This document shows, piece by piece, positions 1 to 10,583 of a stretch of DNA of 64,000 nucleotides (position 1 is its first letter; each line of letters starts with the position of its first letter). The DNA comes from Torymus aiolomorphi (Eukaryota > Arthropoda > Insecta > Hymenoptera > Torymidae). The notes under the pieces are model-generated. The model was not told the DNA's origin and did no database searches. It saw nothing but the letters and a program-made list of their open reading frames with translations. A program made the position numbers and the translations under genes. The stretch spans positions 136,235,894 through 136,299,893 of the forward strand of contig CM070876.1 in the NCBI GenBank assembly GCA_036365515.1, written 5' to 3'.

Positions 1-46
1 TTAGCCCCATCCGAACGACGTCTGCTTAGCCTACAGGTAGCTGAGC

Positions 47-451
47 TTGTCCAGAAACCCCATGTACCGATTGCACATACGCCGACAGCAAGTGCAAGAC
101 GTGGCCAGCCTGGTGCAGCTGGTCGAGGAACATGACGCCATCCTGCAGGAGGTCCGTAAAGAGCAGAAGATCGGGGTCACCGTTAACCCCACCATTCCTG
201 TCATGGCCACCGGAGAGCCTGTTCGATACGATCGTCGCCAACACTGTCGGCGATGCAAACAACGTGGACACACCTGCCGAGAGTGTCGCAATACGCCACG
301 TTTTTTCTGCTCCGTATGTGGGAAGGATGGAGACTTCACCCGGAACTGTCATGGCATGCAAGCGGGAAACAACAGTCGGCTTGACCCATCAGCGGCCGGA
401 GAACGAGCCCAGATCCAACCGACCCCCGCCGCTACCTCCCCGTCAATGTGA
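47..451 (+). pseudogene. gag: Gypsy-A Gag C-terminal part with two zinc knuckles
   Basis: The frame begins at a TTG codon; the first ATG is at 62. Two nucleocapsid CCHC boxes are visible. The first, CRRCKQRGHTCREC, is complete (C67, C70, H75, C80). The second, CSVCGKDGDFTRNC, has aspartate at the histidine position (C88, C91, D96, C101). In Gypsy elements these knuckles bind genomic RNA during packaging. The frame ends in the overlapping ATGTGA at 448-453, where the protease frame opens one base back, an arrangement consistent with a -1 Gag-Pol shift. The frame is blocked by stops upstream, so only the C-terminal part survives. Confidence 0.75.
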
Positions 452-915
452 ACGGACAAATCTCCAACGCTTTGGTCGACACCGGTGCAATCAGTTCTTT
501 CATACACCCGTGCATTTCAGACTGGTGCGTTGCCTGTGGCTGGGAGAAGCGCTCGACGCAGATTGTGGCTACCATGGCGGACAACACGAAAACCCAACTT
601 GATCACAGCGTGACCGGCACTTGCATGATAGCCGGGAAAGAAATGACCTGCACTTTTCTGACAATGCAACGCCTCGGCCATGAAGTCATTCTTGGGATGG
701 ATACTCTGCAGAAGATGGGAGTGCAATTAATCCTCGGTGGACAAGTACTTACCCCCACTGTACCCGCCCCGGGATGTAGTTTGTGCACTATCGACTCATC
801 CGTAGGGATTGTCGAGCTCTCTGAAGACGAACGTGCATATATCGAGGAATTAATCGCCAGTGAGAAAGTGAGGTTCGACGCCCTCACGGGGCCCACACAC
901 CTCACCTCTTACTGA
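448..915 (+). pseudogene. pol: Gypsy-A protease domain
   Basis: Retropepsin-like aspartic protease that would cleave the Gag-Pol polyprotein. The catalytic motif ALVDTGAISSFI lies about 10 residues into the frame and the second conserved block EVILGMDTL about 60-70 residues later, both as in Gypsy proteases. The ATG at 448 overlaps the gag stop. A TGA at 913-915 separates it from the reverse transcriptase, which continues in the same frame, so the stop looks like decay rather than a natural boundary. Confidence 0.8.
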
Positions 916-1740
916 ATCAAGCTGAAGGATCCTACACCAATCAAGCAACGCTACCGTCCCCGTAACCCGGCAATGCAGCGGATCATCGACGAGGAGATCA
1001 ACCGGATGTTAGAGGAAGGCGTAATTGAACCATCAGACAGTCCCAGGAGTTCACCAGTAGTGTTGGCTAAGACGAAGGAAGGGAAGTATCGGTTCTGCAT
1101 AGACTTTGTGAAATTGAATCAGGTAACTCAGAAGGATACGTATCTGCTGCCACAAGTCAATGCGACGTTAGACAAGTTGCGCGGGGCCCGATATCAGTCC
1201 ACCATCGATCTAAAAAATGGGTATTGGCAGATACCCCTCACCGAGGACAGCAAACCACTTACCGCCTTCACCGTACCGAATCGTGGCTTGATGCAATTTA
1301 AAGTCATGCCATTCGGTTTGCACTCGGCCCCTGCTGCATTTCAACACCTTATCGAGAGCATCATCACAGCCGAATTGGAGCCCAACGTCTTCTGCTACTT
1401 CGATGACATCATCATCGTCACGTCGACCTTTGAAGAGCACGAACGATTGTTGCGGGAAGTCTTGCGAAGACTTCGAGAAGCAAAGTTGAAACCCAATTGG
1501 AATAAATGTCAATTTGGCCGAACACGGTTAAAATACTTAGGGGACATGATAGACCGTGCAGGGATACGGACAGATTCTGAAAAGACCGCAGCCCTTAAGG
1601 CTCTGATCGAACGTAGAAATGTGCGGGAGCTAAGATGGTTCACGGGGATAGTATCCTGGTACAGACGTTTTATTTCCAATGCCTCCACTATAGCTGCTCC
1701 ATTGAATAAATTAACGCAGAAAAAGGCCAAATGGCACTAG
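916..1740 (+). pseudogene. pol: Gypsy-A reverse transcriptase domain
   Basis: RNA-directed DNA polymerase of the retrotransposon. Fingers and palm blocks are recognisable: EEGVIEPSDSPRSSPVVL, YRFCIDFVKLN, IDLKNGYWQIPL, LMQFKVMPFGL and the catalytic box CYFDDIIIVT, followed by LKYLGDMIDRAGI and the thumb RELRWFTGIVSWYRRFI. The frame is open from the TGA at 913 to a TAG at 1,738-1,740; the same frame continues into RNase H after that stop. The first internal ATG is at 973, but the domain needs the residues before it. Confidence 0.88.
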
Positions 1741-2211
1741 GGGGAAGAACAGCAGACAGCCTTTGAAGAATTAAAGTATAAACTCACGCATGCACCCGTT
1801 TTAGCCTGCCCGGATTTTTCTAAACCTTTTGTATTACAAACCGATGCGAGTGATGAAGGGTTAGGGGCAATGCTGACCCACACTCTAGACGACAAGAAAC
1901 GAGTGAGCGCGTATGCCAGTCGTTCCTTGACTAGCACAGAGCGAAACTACTCCGCAACGGAGAAAGAGTGTCTGGCAGTAAAATGGGGCATCTGGAAAAT
2001 GAGAGATTATTTGGAGAGTTATCATTTTACCGTTCTTACTGACCTCCAGTCCTTAAAATGGCTTCAGAAGATTGATAACCCCTCCGGACGTCTTGCCAGA
2101 TGGGCCATTGAATTAAGTCAGTGGGATTTTGTTGTACATTATAGACGCGGCTCTGAGAATCATATCGCTGACGCACTGTCACGCCAACCGCTCTCTGTGT
2201 GCCAACCTTAA
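1741..2211 (+). pseudogene. pol: Gypsy-A RNase H domain
   Basis: RNase H removes the RNA strand during reverse transcription. The block FVLQTDASDEGLGAML carries the first catalytic aspartate. ERNYSATEKECLAV carries the glutamate, and FTVLTDLQSLKWL and HIADALSRQ are the remaining conserved segments. It continues the reverse transcriptase frame after the TAG at 1,738 and ends in TAA at 2,209-2,211, after which the connecting region to integrase is decayed. Confidence 0.82.
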
Positions 2212-3283
2212 CATCGAGACACCCCGGATCGTGGTATAAAAACACTCTTGTCGGGGTGCAAATCAATCCTCAGAGCTTTCCGGAGTATTGCATACAAAAC
2301 GGCCGTTTATTTAGGCATATATTACATACTCTAGACTTTAATGAATACTCTGAAAACGAAGTTTGGAAACTATGCATCCCGGAAGGGATGTAGCTCGGGC
2401 CTTCAAAGAGCAAATTGCCTTGCGTTTTGGTACCCCTCGAGCCGTCGTTAGCGACAACGGCTGACAATTCATTGGGAAAGAATTCATCCACTTGCTGGAG
2501 GAGTACAAGATCGAAAACCGAAGGACGCCACCGTATACGCCCCAATGCAACCCCGTGGAACGAACAAATAAGGTGCTAAAAACCGCCATAAGTCAGTACC
2601 TCGAGAAGTCACAGAAAAAGTGGGATTTGCTTCTCCCAGAGCTGACCTTCGCATATAACACAGCCACGAGTGAAAGTACTGGATACTCTCCGGCCTACAT
2701 GAATTTCGGCCGAGAATTGATACCCCCGGGAAGTCTCCACAAGGAAGAGGGGAAGAGATCCGACACTCTCCTAACCGACCGCCTTCGACGGATTCAGGAA
2801 GCTCTGCAACTCGCCGGAACGAAGATGGCGCAGAGTTTCCAGAGACAGCAAAAACATTATAATATACGGCGCCGTAATTGGGCCCCTACCAAAGGCGAAG
2901 AAGTTCTCAAGAAGCAGCATATGTTGTCAAACAAGGCTGTCAGCTTCGACGCCGAGATGGCCCCGAAATACGAGGGACCCTTCTTCGTTCACCGAAAGAG
3001 GTCGCCGGTGATCTTCGATCTCAAAGCCTCTAGCGGAAAAATTCTCAAACACATTCATGTGCGAGATCTAAAGCCATACCGGAGAAATGACGAAGAGGGA
3101 GAAGACGATGGTCCAGGAGAGGGGCAACCCAAGGATATAAACTACGTCAATACATCGCGATCCGTCAGTATTCACCAAGATGCCGCCGACTCGCGTTCCC
3201 CCGCTACCGGTGAGTTTACGAAGAACTTCATTCTCTCGAAGAAGGGGGGATGTGCAACGAAGGCTCCGCTCCTTCGCTGCTAA
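2212..3283 (+). pseudogene. pol: Gypsy-A integrase, internally deleted
   Basis: Integrase inserts the cDNA into the genome. The remnant resumes around 2,340 with WKLCIPEG, typical of the segment just before the HHCC zinc finger. It then jumps to the middle of the catalytic core (ALRFGTPRAVVSDNG, stop codon at 2,462). The HHCC finger and first catalytic aspartate are deleted. From 2,492 to 3,283 the frame is open: PVERTNKVLKTAI holds the catalytic glutamate, and the C-terminal domain contains KYEGPFFVHRKRSPVIFDL. It ends just past the start of the 3' LTR. Palindrome 1 begins inside this frame, at about 2,933. Confidence 0.85.
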
Positions 3284-3457
3284 ATCAGCGCGTTATGGTA
3301 GGTTAAATTCGCACGGCGAAAAGTCGCCGAGTCATAGGTGTCGTTTAGGTTAGTAATTAACTCGCGCGCGGGCGCACACGGCCTGCTTCGCGTACGCACG
3401 CCACAACCTCGACGCGCGCAGCAACTCGCGCAGAAATTTTGCGCGGGAAAATTAGCG

Positions 3458-3466
3458 TATATAAAG
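3458..3466 (+). promoter_or_regulatory. TATA box of the Gypsy-A LTR
   Basis: The string TATATAAAG lies about 210 bp inside the LTR, preceded by a GC-rich stretch with repeated CGCGC. It is kept in the mirrored LTR near 18,832-18,840. It predicts transcription starting near 3,490, upstream of the hairpin array. Confidence 0.55.
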
Positions 3467-3529
3467 CCAGCACTCTCCAGTGTGAGACAGACCTTTCCCG
3501 ACCGTTCTCCAGTCTCCATACTCACTAAT

Positions 3530-4285
3530 CATCCTTTAGCACTGTGCACACACAGGCTAATCCGTCCGAACACTCCGTTTTCATTATTTCCTTGCCACCG
3601 CGTTTCCAAGTGCGACGACCGATCCGACTCCGACGTCGACCGCAGCCTTAGAAAGTCCGGAGCACACGTCTATCCTCTCCACCACGAACTATCCGGTACC
3701 TAGACGAGTTTACACGAATTGTCCACCAACCATACAACAGACCTAGATTGACCGACTCTCTCCGGAATTGCCGCTGACTCTAACGTCGTGCACACACGTC
3801 GCTAGGGTCAGAGTGACTCCTGGAATACGAACACCAGCTAGAACGTACACACACGTGTACCTGGAGGTTCCTAGACTATCGGGAACAGGAACGTTGAAGG
3901 ATTGGGACTCGATTCCTTCCCTACAATCGTGCATACACGGGGTAGGTCAGGATAGTCTCAGAACGGTGCAGTTTCACTGGTGATCGTGCACACACGACAC
4001 CAGGGGAACGCAAACCTATCCAGACCCGTAAACTCCATGAACACCGGAACACGAGGTGTCCCTACCGCCGTGTACACACAGGGTAGGAACATACGAGTTC
4101 CCCGGGAATAAACTCACCCAGGGTTCGTGCACACACGTCTCTAGGAGAGTAACACCGTTCGTAGACAGTGGAACACCGAAACCAGCCACGTCCCTGCCAT
4201 CGCGCACACACGGGGCAGGAACGAACTGGCTCCTGGATGCATCGTCGCCTTAGCCTCGTGCACACACGTGTCTAGACGAGTAGCT
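3530..4285 (+). repeat. Array of nine hairpins with constant loop GTGCACACAC in the Gypsy-A LTR
   Basis: The motif GTGCACACAC (or one-base variants) starts at 3544, 3788, 3845, 3929, 3986, 4070, 4127, 4202 and 4258. From the second copy on, the spacing alternates 57, 84, 57, 84, 57, 75, 56, a 141 bp period with two motifs per unit. Around each motif the flanks can pair, for example CTGGTG/CACCAG at 3986, CCTGCC/GGCAGG at 4202, CCTACC/GGTAGG at 4070 and TTAGC/GCTAA at 3544. Stems at 3845, 4127 and 4258 are weaker. Stem sequences differ between copies, but complementarity is largely kept. The array lies between the TATA box and AATAAA. Confidence 0.8.
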
Positions 4286-4739
4286 GACCCGTTCCTAGAC
4301 GGCGGAACACGGAACACCCTTTCTACTGACGTACTGATGCTACAAACACCGTTCTCCCCGACTATCTCCAGATCGCACCTTGTAACCACCCTGCGTTCGA
4401 GACCTATCGTCGGGAAAACCGCCCACCGCGAAAGGGCGTTAGCGTGCGAACTGTAATAACGATGCGTAGGAAGTGCGTTTTCTGGTCTTGTGTGTTTCAG
4501 ATGGCTTAATCTACGACGTGGCAGACGACCTAACCACTTTTGTTATTATTATTACCCATTATTGTTTATACAGTTTATATTTCTTTATTTCGTAAATAAA
4601 CTTATATTTTTGTTTTTTCTTTTGCTAAAATAGTATCTTGTAATTTCATTCAAGCCACCTGAACCTCCTTATCCCCCTCCACCAGTGGACTCTGGAGAAC
4701 TATTGAGCGTCTGGCTGGCGGCGGAGTCATATCGTCACA

Positions 4740-5483
4740 AGTTGTAAATTTTGCGTTTAATTGAATTAGTATCACTTAGCCGCCGCGACCGTATCGCGTT
4801 TATTTTACCTGCCTGGAGTCGGAGGACGAGATATTGTAAAGCGGGAAGGCTTGCCAAGCTTGAACTATTCTACCAATTCGTTTTTCTTGCCTATAAAAGG
4901 CCGTAGTATTGCGCTTGGATGCAATACTATGGATCCCTGCGCGTTATTTCATATAAAAACTAAAATTCACGTTATTATCTTGTCACGCGATTTATTCTAT
5001 GTATATTTTTAATTGTACACGTGTGACTCGGGATATCTCTAGTATTTTTGTAAAGGTGATTTAGCGAATCCAACAAAATTTAAGTTGTAATAAATCTTAT
5101 ATGTAAATTCTATCTATTGCCGCGCTCTAAACTCTATTGTAATATATTTTAATGCCTCTATGAGGCTAGCCCGTAAAGACAATTTGTTGCTAAAACAGTT
5201 GCAAAGAATTATAGTATTACAATCTGTGCCTTAAATAGGCTTTTTATTAAATAAGAATATTCAGTAATTAAAGCATTATATAGAGATAATATAGATATAA
5301 TATATATATAGATAATAAAAAACTATTCATAGATACGTCTGTATCATGCAAATTAATAAAGGAAAATTTAGCGCAATTATTTAATCAATTAAAAGAATTA
5401 TTAGTTACTAAAAATATATGTAGTACAGTATTTCTAAAGATATAGAAATTTTAAATATAAATTGGTTAGAGATAGAAGAAATA
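4740..5483. other. LTR-like non-coding stretch (TATA and poly(A) signals), no gene
   Basis: It contains CTATAAAAGG near 4,891 and AATAAA near 5,089, and runs into pol remnants of a second Gypsy-type element. This would fit an LTR and leader of that second element, possibly beginning TGTAAATTTT at 4,744 and ending ATTACA near 5,212. The candidate flanks do not form a target duplication, so the call is weak. From 5,213 to 5,483 the sequence is AT-rich with stop-riddled pol remnants. The mirrored copy is at 16,835-17,561. Confidence 0.35.
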
Positions 5484-5487
5484 TTAA

Positions 5488-6510
5488 CCCATTAAGTCCT
5501 GAATGGACAAATTTTCACTAAAGTTTTCAACGCTTATATTTTATGTGAAAATGAATTGTAAAAAGTATATGGATAAGCGCATTCGATGTAAAATTTGATG
5601 AACTTTCAGAATCTTTTGTTAGATTTTTCAAAAAATTATACTGTCGAACACTGTACATGATTTTTTCCAAAAAAACATGGTTTAAAAAAAAAAAAAATTA
5701 TTCATTTCGATTTTTCAAATGGAATGCATTTAAGATTTAATGATCAAAATGCAGAAAACGTGGCCTCGAGACCTAAATTTGAAAATCTAACGATTTAGGT
5801 TTTGAAAAAAAATTTTAAAACACATAAAATGGCGGCTGAGACGCAGAAAAATCATAAAAATCTTCTGGAATTATTTATTCGAAAAAGATGGACTTTAGAG
5901 AAAAACTTTACTGAAGAAAAAGTTCTTAGAATTGATCAGAGAACATGCTGGAATTTTTCCAGAACCTTTTGGCAAATTTCAGAATTTTTCAAAATTTTCA
6001 AATTTTGAAAAATTTAAAAACGCTTCTTATGTTTCTGAAAAAATTCCAGTGTGTTCTTTAATCAATTCTAAGAACTTTTTCTTCAGTAAAGTTTTTCTCT
6101 AAAGTCCATCTTTTTCGAGTAAATAATTTCAGAAGATTTTTATGATTTTTCTGCGTTTCAGCCGCCATTTTGTGTTTTAAAATTTTTTTTCAAAACCTAA
6201 ATCGTTAGATTTTCAAGTTTAGGTCTCGAGGCCACGTTTTCTGCATTTTGATCATTAAATCTTAAATGCATTCCATTTGAAAAATCGAAATGAAAAATTT
6301 TTTTTTTTTTTTGAAAACCATCTTTTTTTGGAAAAAATCATGTACAGTGTTCGACAGTTTAATTTTTTGAAAAATCTAATGAAAGATTCTAAAAGTTCAT
6401 CAAATTTTACATCGAATACGCTTATTCATATACTTTTTACAATTCATTTTCACATAAAATATAAGCGTTGAAAACTTTAGTGAAAATTCGTCCATTCAGG
6501 ACTTAATGGG
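5488..6510. mobile_element. 1,023 bp palindromic TTAA-site MITE (piggyBac-like)
   Basis: The element begins CCCATTAAGTCCTGAATGG and ends with its reverse complement. The whole sequence is a near-perfect palindrome of about 500 bp arms meeting near 5,990-6,010. It is flanked by TTAA at 5,484-5,487 and 6,511-6,514. The right arm of palindrome 1 has the unoccupied site (one TTAA between GAAATA and GACAGAC). TTAA targets and CCC ends are hallmarks of piggyBac transposons. It has no coding capacity; the short reading frames inside are by-products of the palindrome. Confidence 0.9.
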
Positions 6511-6514
6511 TTAA

Positions 6515-7549
6515 GACAGACATTTAGTAATACAAATATAACGGTAATAATATGTTTAAATAATATTGAATACGTAAAAGTTGAGGACAGAAATAGAATT
6601 TTCGATATGTATCACTCCTCTACGATAGGAGGACATTCTAGTATAAATAGAACTTACAATAAACTTAAGGAAAAATATTTTTGGGAAAGCTTAAAATCAG
6701 ACATTCAAAATAGAATTAAAAAATGTGAAGATTGTCAAAGAAGAAATAAATTAAAACGAAAAAAGACCAAACAACCGTTGATTATTACAGACACACCGGG
6801 AAAAACATGTGATAAAATCGCAATGGATATTGTAGGTCCATTTAACATCACGAAACATAATAATAAACATATTTTATCCATACAAGATCAATTATCAAAA
6901 TTTATAATTTAAGTGTATTTAATAGATCAAACAGCGGGATCAGTTTCAGATGCTTTTATAAAAAGATTTAAATATATATTGGAATCTCCAAAAATAGTAC
7001 TAACTGATGAAGGGATAAATTTCATAAGTAAAATAATGAAACAAATAGCACGAAGATTTAAATTTGATAAAATTGAAACTACAGTTATGTGAATATTTAA
7101 AGAACTTTTCTACGAAAAAATATGAATGGGATGAACTTTATACTTTGCGCAATTTCACTATAATACTAGTGTACATACTAGCCATCAATTCACACCGTAT
7201 GAACTAGTTTTTGCCTGCCCTGCTAGAATTCTATCTAGCGAACCAGTAAAAAAATCTGAATTATTACCGACCTATAACGGATACTTAGAGAAACTAGTTA
7301 ACAATATGAGAGAAATTGCCTCTATAGTAAGAAAAACTTAATAATCTCAAAAGAAAAATCTAAATCGTATTATGATAAATTTATTAATCCAATAGATTTT
7401 AAAATGGGAGATAAAGTATGGTTAATTAAAGAACCCAAACCAGGAAAACTTGGAAAAAATCATTACCAGGGTCCTCTTGACATTATTAAAGTAAATAAAA
7501 ATAATAACGTTATCATAAATTATAAAGGAAAGGCAAAAACGGTACATGC
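6515..7549 (+). pseudogene. pol: Integrase remnant of a second Gypsy-type element (left arm)
   Basis: The frame at 6,607-6,912 carries an HHCC zinc finger (GGHSSINRTYNKL, then CEDCQRRNK) and the first catalytic aspartate region (KIAMDIVGPF). After a stop at 6,912 the core continues with LTDEGINF (second aspartate region). FTPYELVF and the C-terminal domain MGDKVWLIKEPKPGKL with HYQGPLDIIKV follow, broken by several frameshifts. The end of the C-terminal domain is interrupted at 7,549 by the solo LTR. A second, better preserved C-terminal domain lies at 10,302-10,583. Confidence 0.8.
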
Positions 7550-8918
7550 TGTAACGGCAGGCGCGTCTGTGTGTGTGTATGTGCGCGAACACGGAGCTCG
7601 GATCGAGCCGATCTCCGACGCACGGTATACACACAGGTAGTTGACCGAAAACATAAACATACCGCGGCCTTGGAGAAGGCAAGGCCGACAATTGCGGCAT
7701 GAGGATTCGCAAGTAGAGTCGGGCTTGTCCTCGTATGACTCCGGGGGCTTGTGTGTGTGTGTGTAGTTGCTCGCACGTGTAAAGTACCGAGCGCAACTAC
7801 GGCACACAATGAGCCCCGAAATGAAAACTCGCGACAACCTTGCGCGAGGGGGAAGGAGAGCGAGAGACAGAGCCCGGCAGTACCGCTTCTGCCGTAGCTA
7901 AGGCAGCTGCTCGTCCCCCGTGCGCGAAGACTTGGAGAGTCAGAGTGTAGTGCACGAGAGGGAGAGAGAGATACGCCGCGGCGAGCGCTGCAATAGTGCA
8001 GCGAAGAAGAGAGAGACGCAGCACGGCGCCGAGAGCCGCGTTCCCTCGTGGTTGAGAGAGAGGGAGAGAGAGCCACGCTCAACCGCGGCCGAGAGCGCAA
8101 GTGAGAGAGGAAGGGAGCATCGCGGCTGGAGCCAGCTACGGCCGGGCCGACTCGCGGGAGCGAGAGAGAGAGCGAGAGCCCCGCGGCCGAGAGAAGAGGG
8201 GAGCGAGAGAGAGAGAGACGCCGCAGCACACGGCAGCCGACACCGCCGAGAGGGTCCGATCAAGTCCTGACTATAGGTGACGGAGGGAAGTCCTGGCCAG
8301 GCGATCGCGTGCCTCCCCCGAGGACGACGAGCGTCCGGGGAGCGAGACCCGCGCGAGTGAGTGAGGCCGCCGACGCGCGCGCGAGAGTCGATCGCGCGCG
8401 GCGATCGGCCTACGTCGGCGCGAGTCGCTTTTGCGCGTACGTGTGTGCGACCACGCACACACGTACTTGGCGTGCGCGGGCCCACCACCCGAGTCGGCGC
8501 GAGCACGCGCCGCGCGTGTAAATAGTAAACAGCCTCCAGAGGCAATAAAGATAATTCGTTGCTTTTACTTGTTCGCGTATTATTTCACGCATCCTACTTT
8601 CAATTCCCTATTCGGTGGCACGGTGAAGAATACCGCCGGCCTCCGCGGTCGCGAGTACGTAGTACTCGCGTGATAACTGAGCAGCTGGGGCAGCACGCTC
8701 GAGAGAGAGCGCGACGACGAAGTCGCACGTTGTAACGGAGCGAAAAGGCGCGGCTGCTGCTGAAAGCAGCCGACGGCGAGCAACAGCACGTAGCTGACGC
8801 GCCGCTAATCGTCGAGGGTTGGCACGAGTAAGTGCTCGCGCCTGTCAATTGCTGCGCCGTTCATCGGCAAGTACGCGTTGAGATATAGCGCATCGAGGAC
8901 AGCTTTTAGCCCGTTACA
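7550..8918 (+). mobile_element. Solo LTR, 1,369 bp (left-arm copy)
   Basis: The sequence starts TGTAACGG and ends CCGTTACA, bounded by ATGC at 7,546-7,549 and 8,919-8,922. The interrupted integrase frame is continuous across the empty position in the paralogue at 10,539 (ACATGCAAGTAAATT). AATAAA at 8,544 gives an orientation. The GAGAGA-rich middle part creates many spurious long frames on both strands. It is present at the same position in both palindrome arms, so it was there before the inversion. The 4 bp duplication fits a Gypsy-type integrase. Confidence 0.85.
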
Positions 8919-8922
8919 ATGC

Positions 8923-10280
8923 AAATAAATTAAGCCTTGTTAATAATAACAAATAATAACGCAACATTTTTGTTTTAGAATATGGACAACATACTCAGTA
9001 TTAACATCTATCATAATCTCCACTTATTTTTCCAAATTTAATACAGCAATAGAGAATTGTAATTGTAGCTGAACTTTTTCATTTGAAGCAAATCACCCCG
9101 CGTCTTGGTCATCTAGAAGATAAACCTAAGGTGATCCAGACTTTACCATATTTACAATTTAAAATTATAATCAATAATTATTTGTCTACAGTTTTTCGTA
9201 TCAAATTGCTAGTAATTTTGTGAAAAGCAACTATATTTCCTAAGATAGTTAATCTTATAAAAATGCGAGCGAAATATGATACACTTCAATAATGAAATTA
9301 TAGGAATCTTTTATGAAGACAGCGTAAAGATTCATAGATGACACATTTTAGAAACAATACTACAACTAACAATGACATCGTTGATAATTTAAAATACATA
9401 TTTTTGGATTACATATATTGCAATTATATATTAAAATAACTCAATTTTTATTTTGCAACAATGAAACAAGCAAAAATTTTATTTGTAAAAATGATGTGTT
9501 ATTAAATGTTAAATAATAAAATTATTTAATATAAATATTTAGTCACAAAGTAAGAAAATATTACAGGGATCAATTTAATAACTTATTATTCTATCTATCT
9601 TTGAATAAGAAAATATAGAACTAATCCATAAGAAAAAAAAATAAAAACATTCTTAAACCTTACAACCCTAACAAACAGATGATAAAAATAATTTCACTGT
9701 AATTTTATGCAAAATCAAACTGTATTTACCTACAGAAAAATTGTTCGCACTTATAAAAAAAATTTTATGAAGAACAAATGAAAGGAATAATTCAGGTAGC
9801 TATGTTCACATTGCTCAAACTTAAATGGAATATATGTATTGGAAGTGATCAGTTTCGTCATATACTAACATGATCATCTGACAAGATACACTATTCAGCA
9901 CTGTATTGAGTAAAACAATTTTCTACTCTAACGCACCGCATACTCTCTAATGCAAATATGTGAATGCTTCTCATGCCAGAAAAAATCTTGAGTATTAAAA
10001 TGAACTTTTAAAATGACTGAGATTTTCAACGAAAGGTTACAATGATGCATAAGAACAACAAGTCAAAATTTGCCAAAATCACTCCAACCTATTAACCTTC
10101 TTTTTCAAACAAAATACCTACACGCTACGTATAATTAAATTTTTCTTTTGGAAATAATTATAATTTTTCTGAGTATACGATTGAGAAATATTTTTATAAT
10201 GGTAATATCAAAAGCCCTTTAATATTATTCTACTTCAACAAAGAGGAAAAAAATATATCTTTTGCCAAATATCTGGATAT
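8923..10280. other. AT-rich tail of the second Gypsy-type element, no gene
   Basis: Directly follows the interrupted integrase end. Much of 8,930-9,770 recurs at 10,560-11,021 (with a gap) and, reversed, at 11,938-12,780 and 13,560-14,416, so it is the 3' region of a duplicated element. No open frame or known signal is visible in 9,780-10,280. Confidence 0.5.
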
Positions 10281-10301
10281 TTAGAAAAACTGATTAATAA
10301 T

Positions 10302-10583
10302 ATGAGAGAAATTGCCTCAATAGCAAGACAAAAATTAATAATGTCCAAAAAAAAATCAAAATTATATTATGACAGATTTATTAACCCAATCAAATTTAAA
10401 ATGGGAGATAAAGTATGGTTAATCAAAGAAACTAAACCAGGGAAACTTGAAAAGGATCATTATCAAGGTCATTTTGACATTATTAAAGTAAATAAAAATA
10501 ATAATGTTATCATAAATTATAAAGGAAAGGCAAGAACGGTACATGCAAGTAAATTAAGTCTTGTTAATAATAACAAATCATAA
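10302..10583 (+). pseudogene. Second copy of a Gypsy-type integrase C-terminal domain (left arm)
   Basis: A 93-codon open frame with FKMGDKVWLIKETKPGKL and HYQGHFDIIKV, the chromodomain-like C-terminal part of Gypsy integrases, ending in SLVNNNKS. It is a tandem paralogue of the broken copy at 7,310-7,549 but keeps its frame. Its translation is identical to the mirrored copy at 12,752-13,033. The ATG is simply internal to the ancestral pol frame, so this is a fragment, not a gene. Confidence 0.7.

Larger units (their letters stand above)
1..4739 (+). mobile_element. Gypsy-A: degenerate Gypsy-superfamily LTR retrotransposon, 5' part outside the window
   Basis: Gag zinc knuckles, aspartic protease, reverse transcriptase, RNase H and integrase pieces follow each other in Gypsy order and end in a polypurine tract (3,239-3,250) and an LTR starting TGTGCAACG at 3,251. 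The 5' LTR and most of gag lie before the window. The element is dead: the gag frame has stops upstream of position 38, pol has in-frame stops near 913, 1,738, 2,209 and 2,462, and the first half of integrase is missing. From 2,933 on, the sequence is duplicated in inverse orientation at 19,364-17,562. Confidence 0.9.
3251..4739 (+). mobile_element. 3' LTR of Gypsy-A (left-arm copy)
   Basis: It starts with TGTGCAACG directly after a purine-rich tract. A TATA box (TATATAAAG near 3,458) and a poly(A) signal AATAAA at 4,595 give a U3-R-U5 layout with an unusually long R of about 1.1 kb. The 3' boundary is uncertain: ...TCACA at 4,739 is the best CA end, but no target duplication can be checked because the 5' LTR is not present. 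A nine-unit hairpin array occupies most of the R region. The mirrored copy is at 19,046-17,562. Confidence 0.7.

Noticed and set aside
4744..5212. Definite LTR TGTAAATTTT...ATTACA
   Set aside because: Flanking bases do not form a duplication and no partner LTR is seen; kept only as LTR-like.
5802..6471. Two short frames of about 65 codons inside the TTAA MITE
   Set aside because: They are reverse images of one palindromic non-coding sequence and show no domain.
7513..8545. Several 100-240 codon frames on both strands in 7,513-8,545 and, mirrored, in 14,666-15,825
   Set aside because: They lie in the GAGAGA-rich solo LTR, are rich in S/L or R/E repeats, and appear in overlapping frames on both strands.
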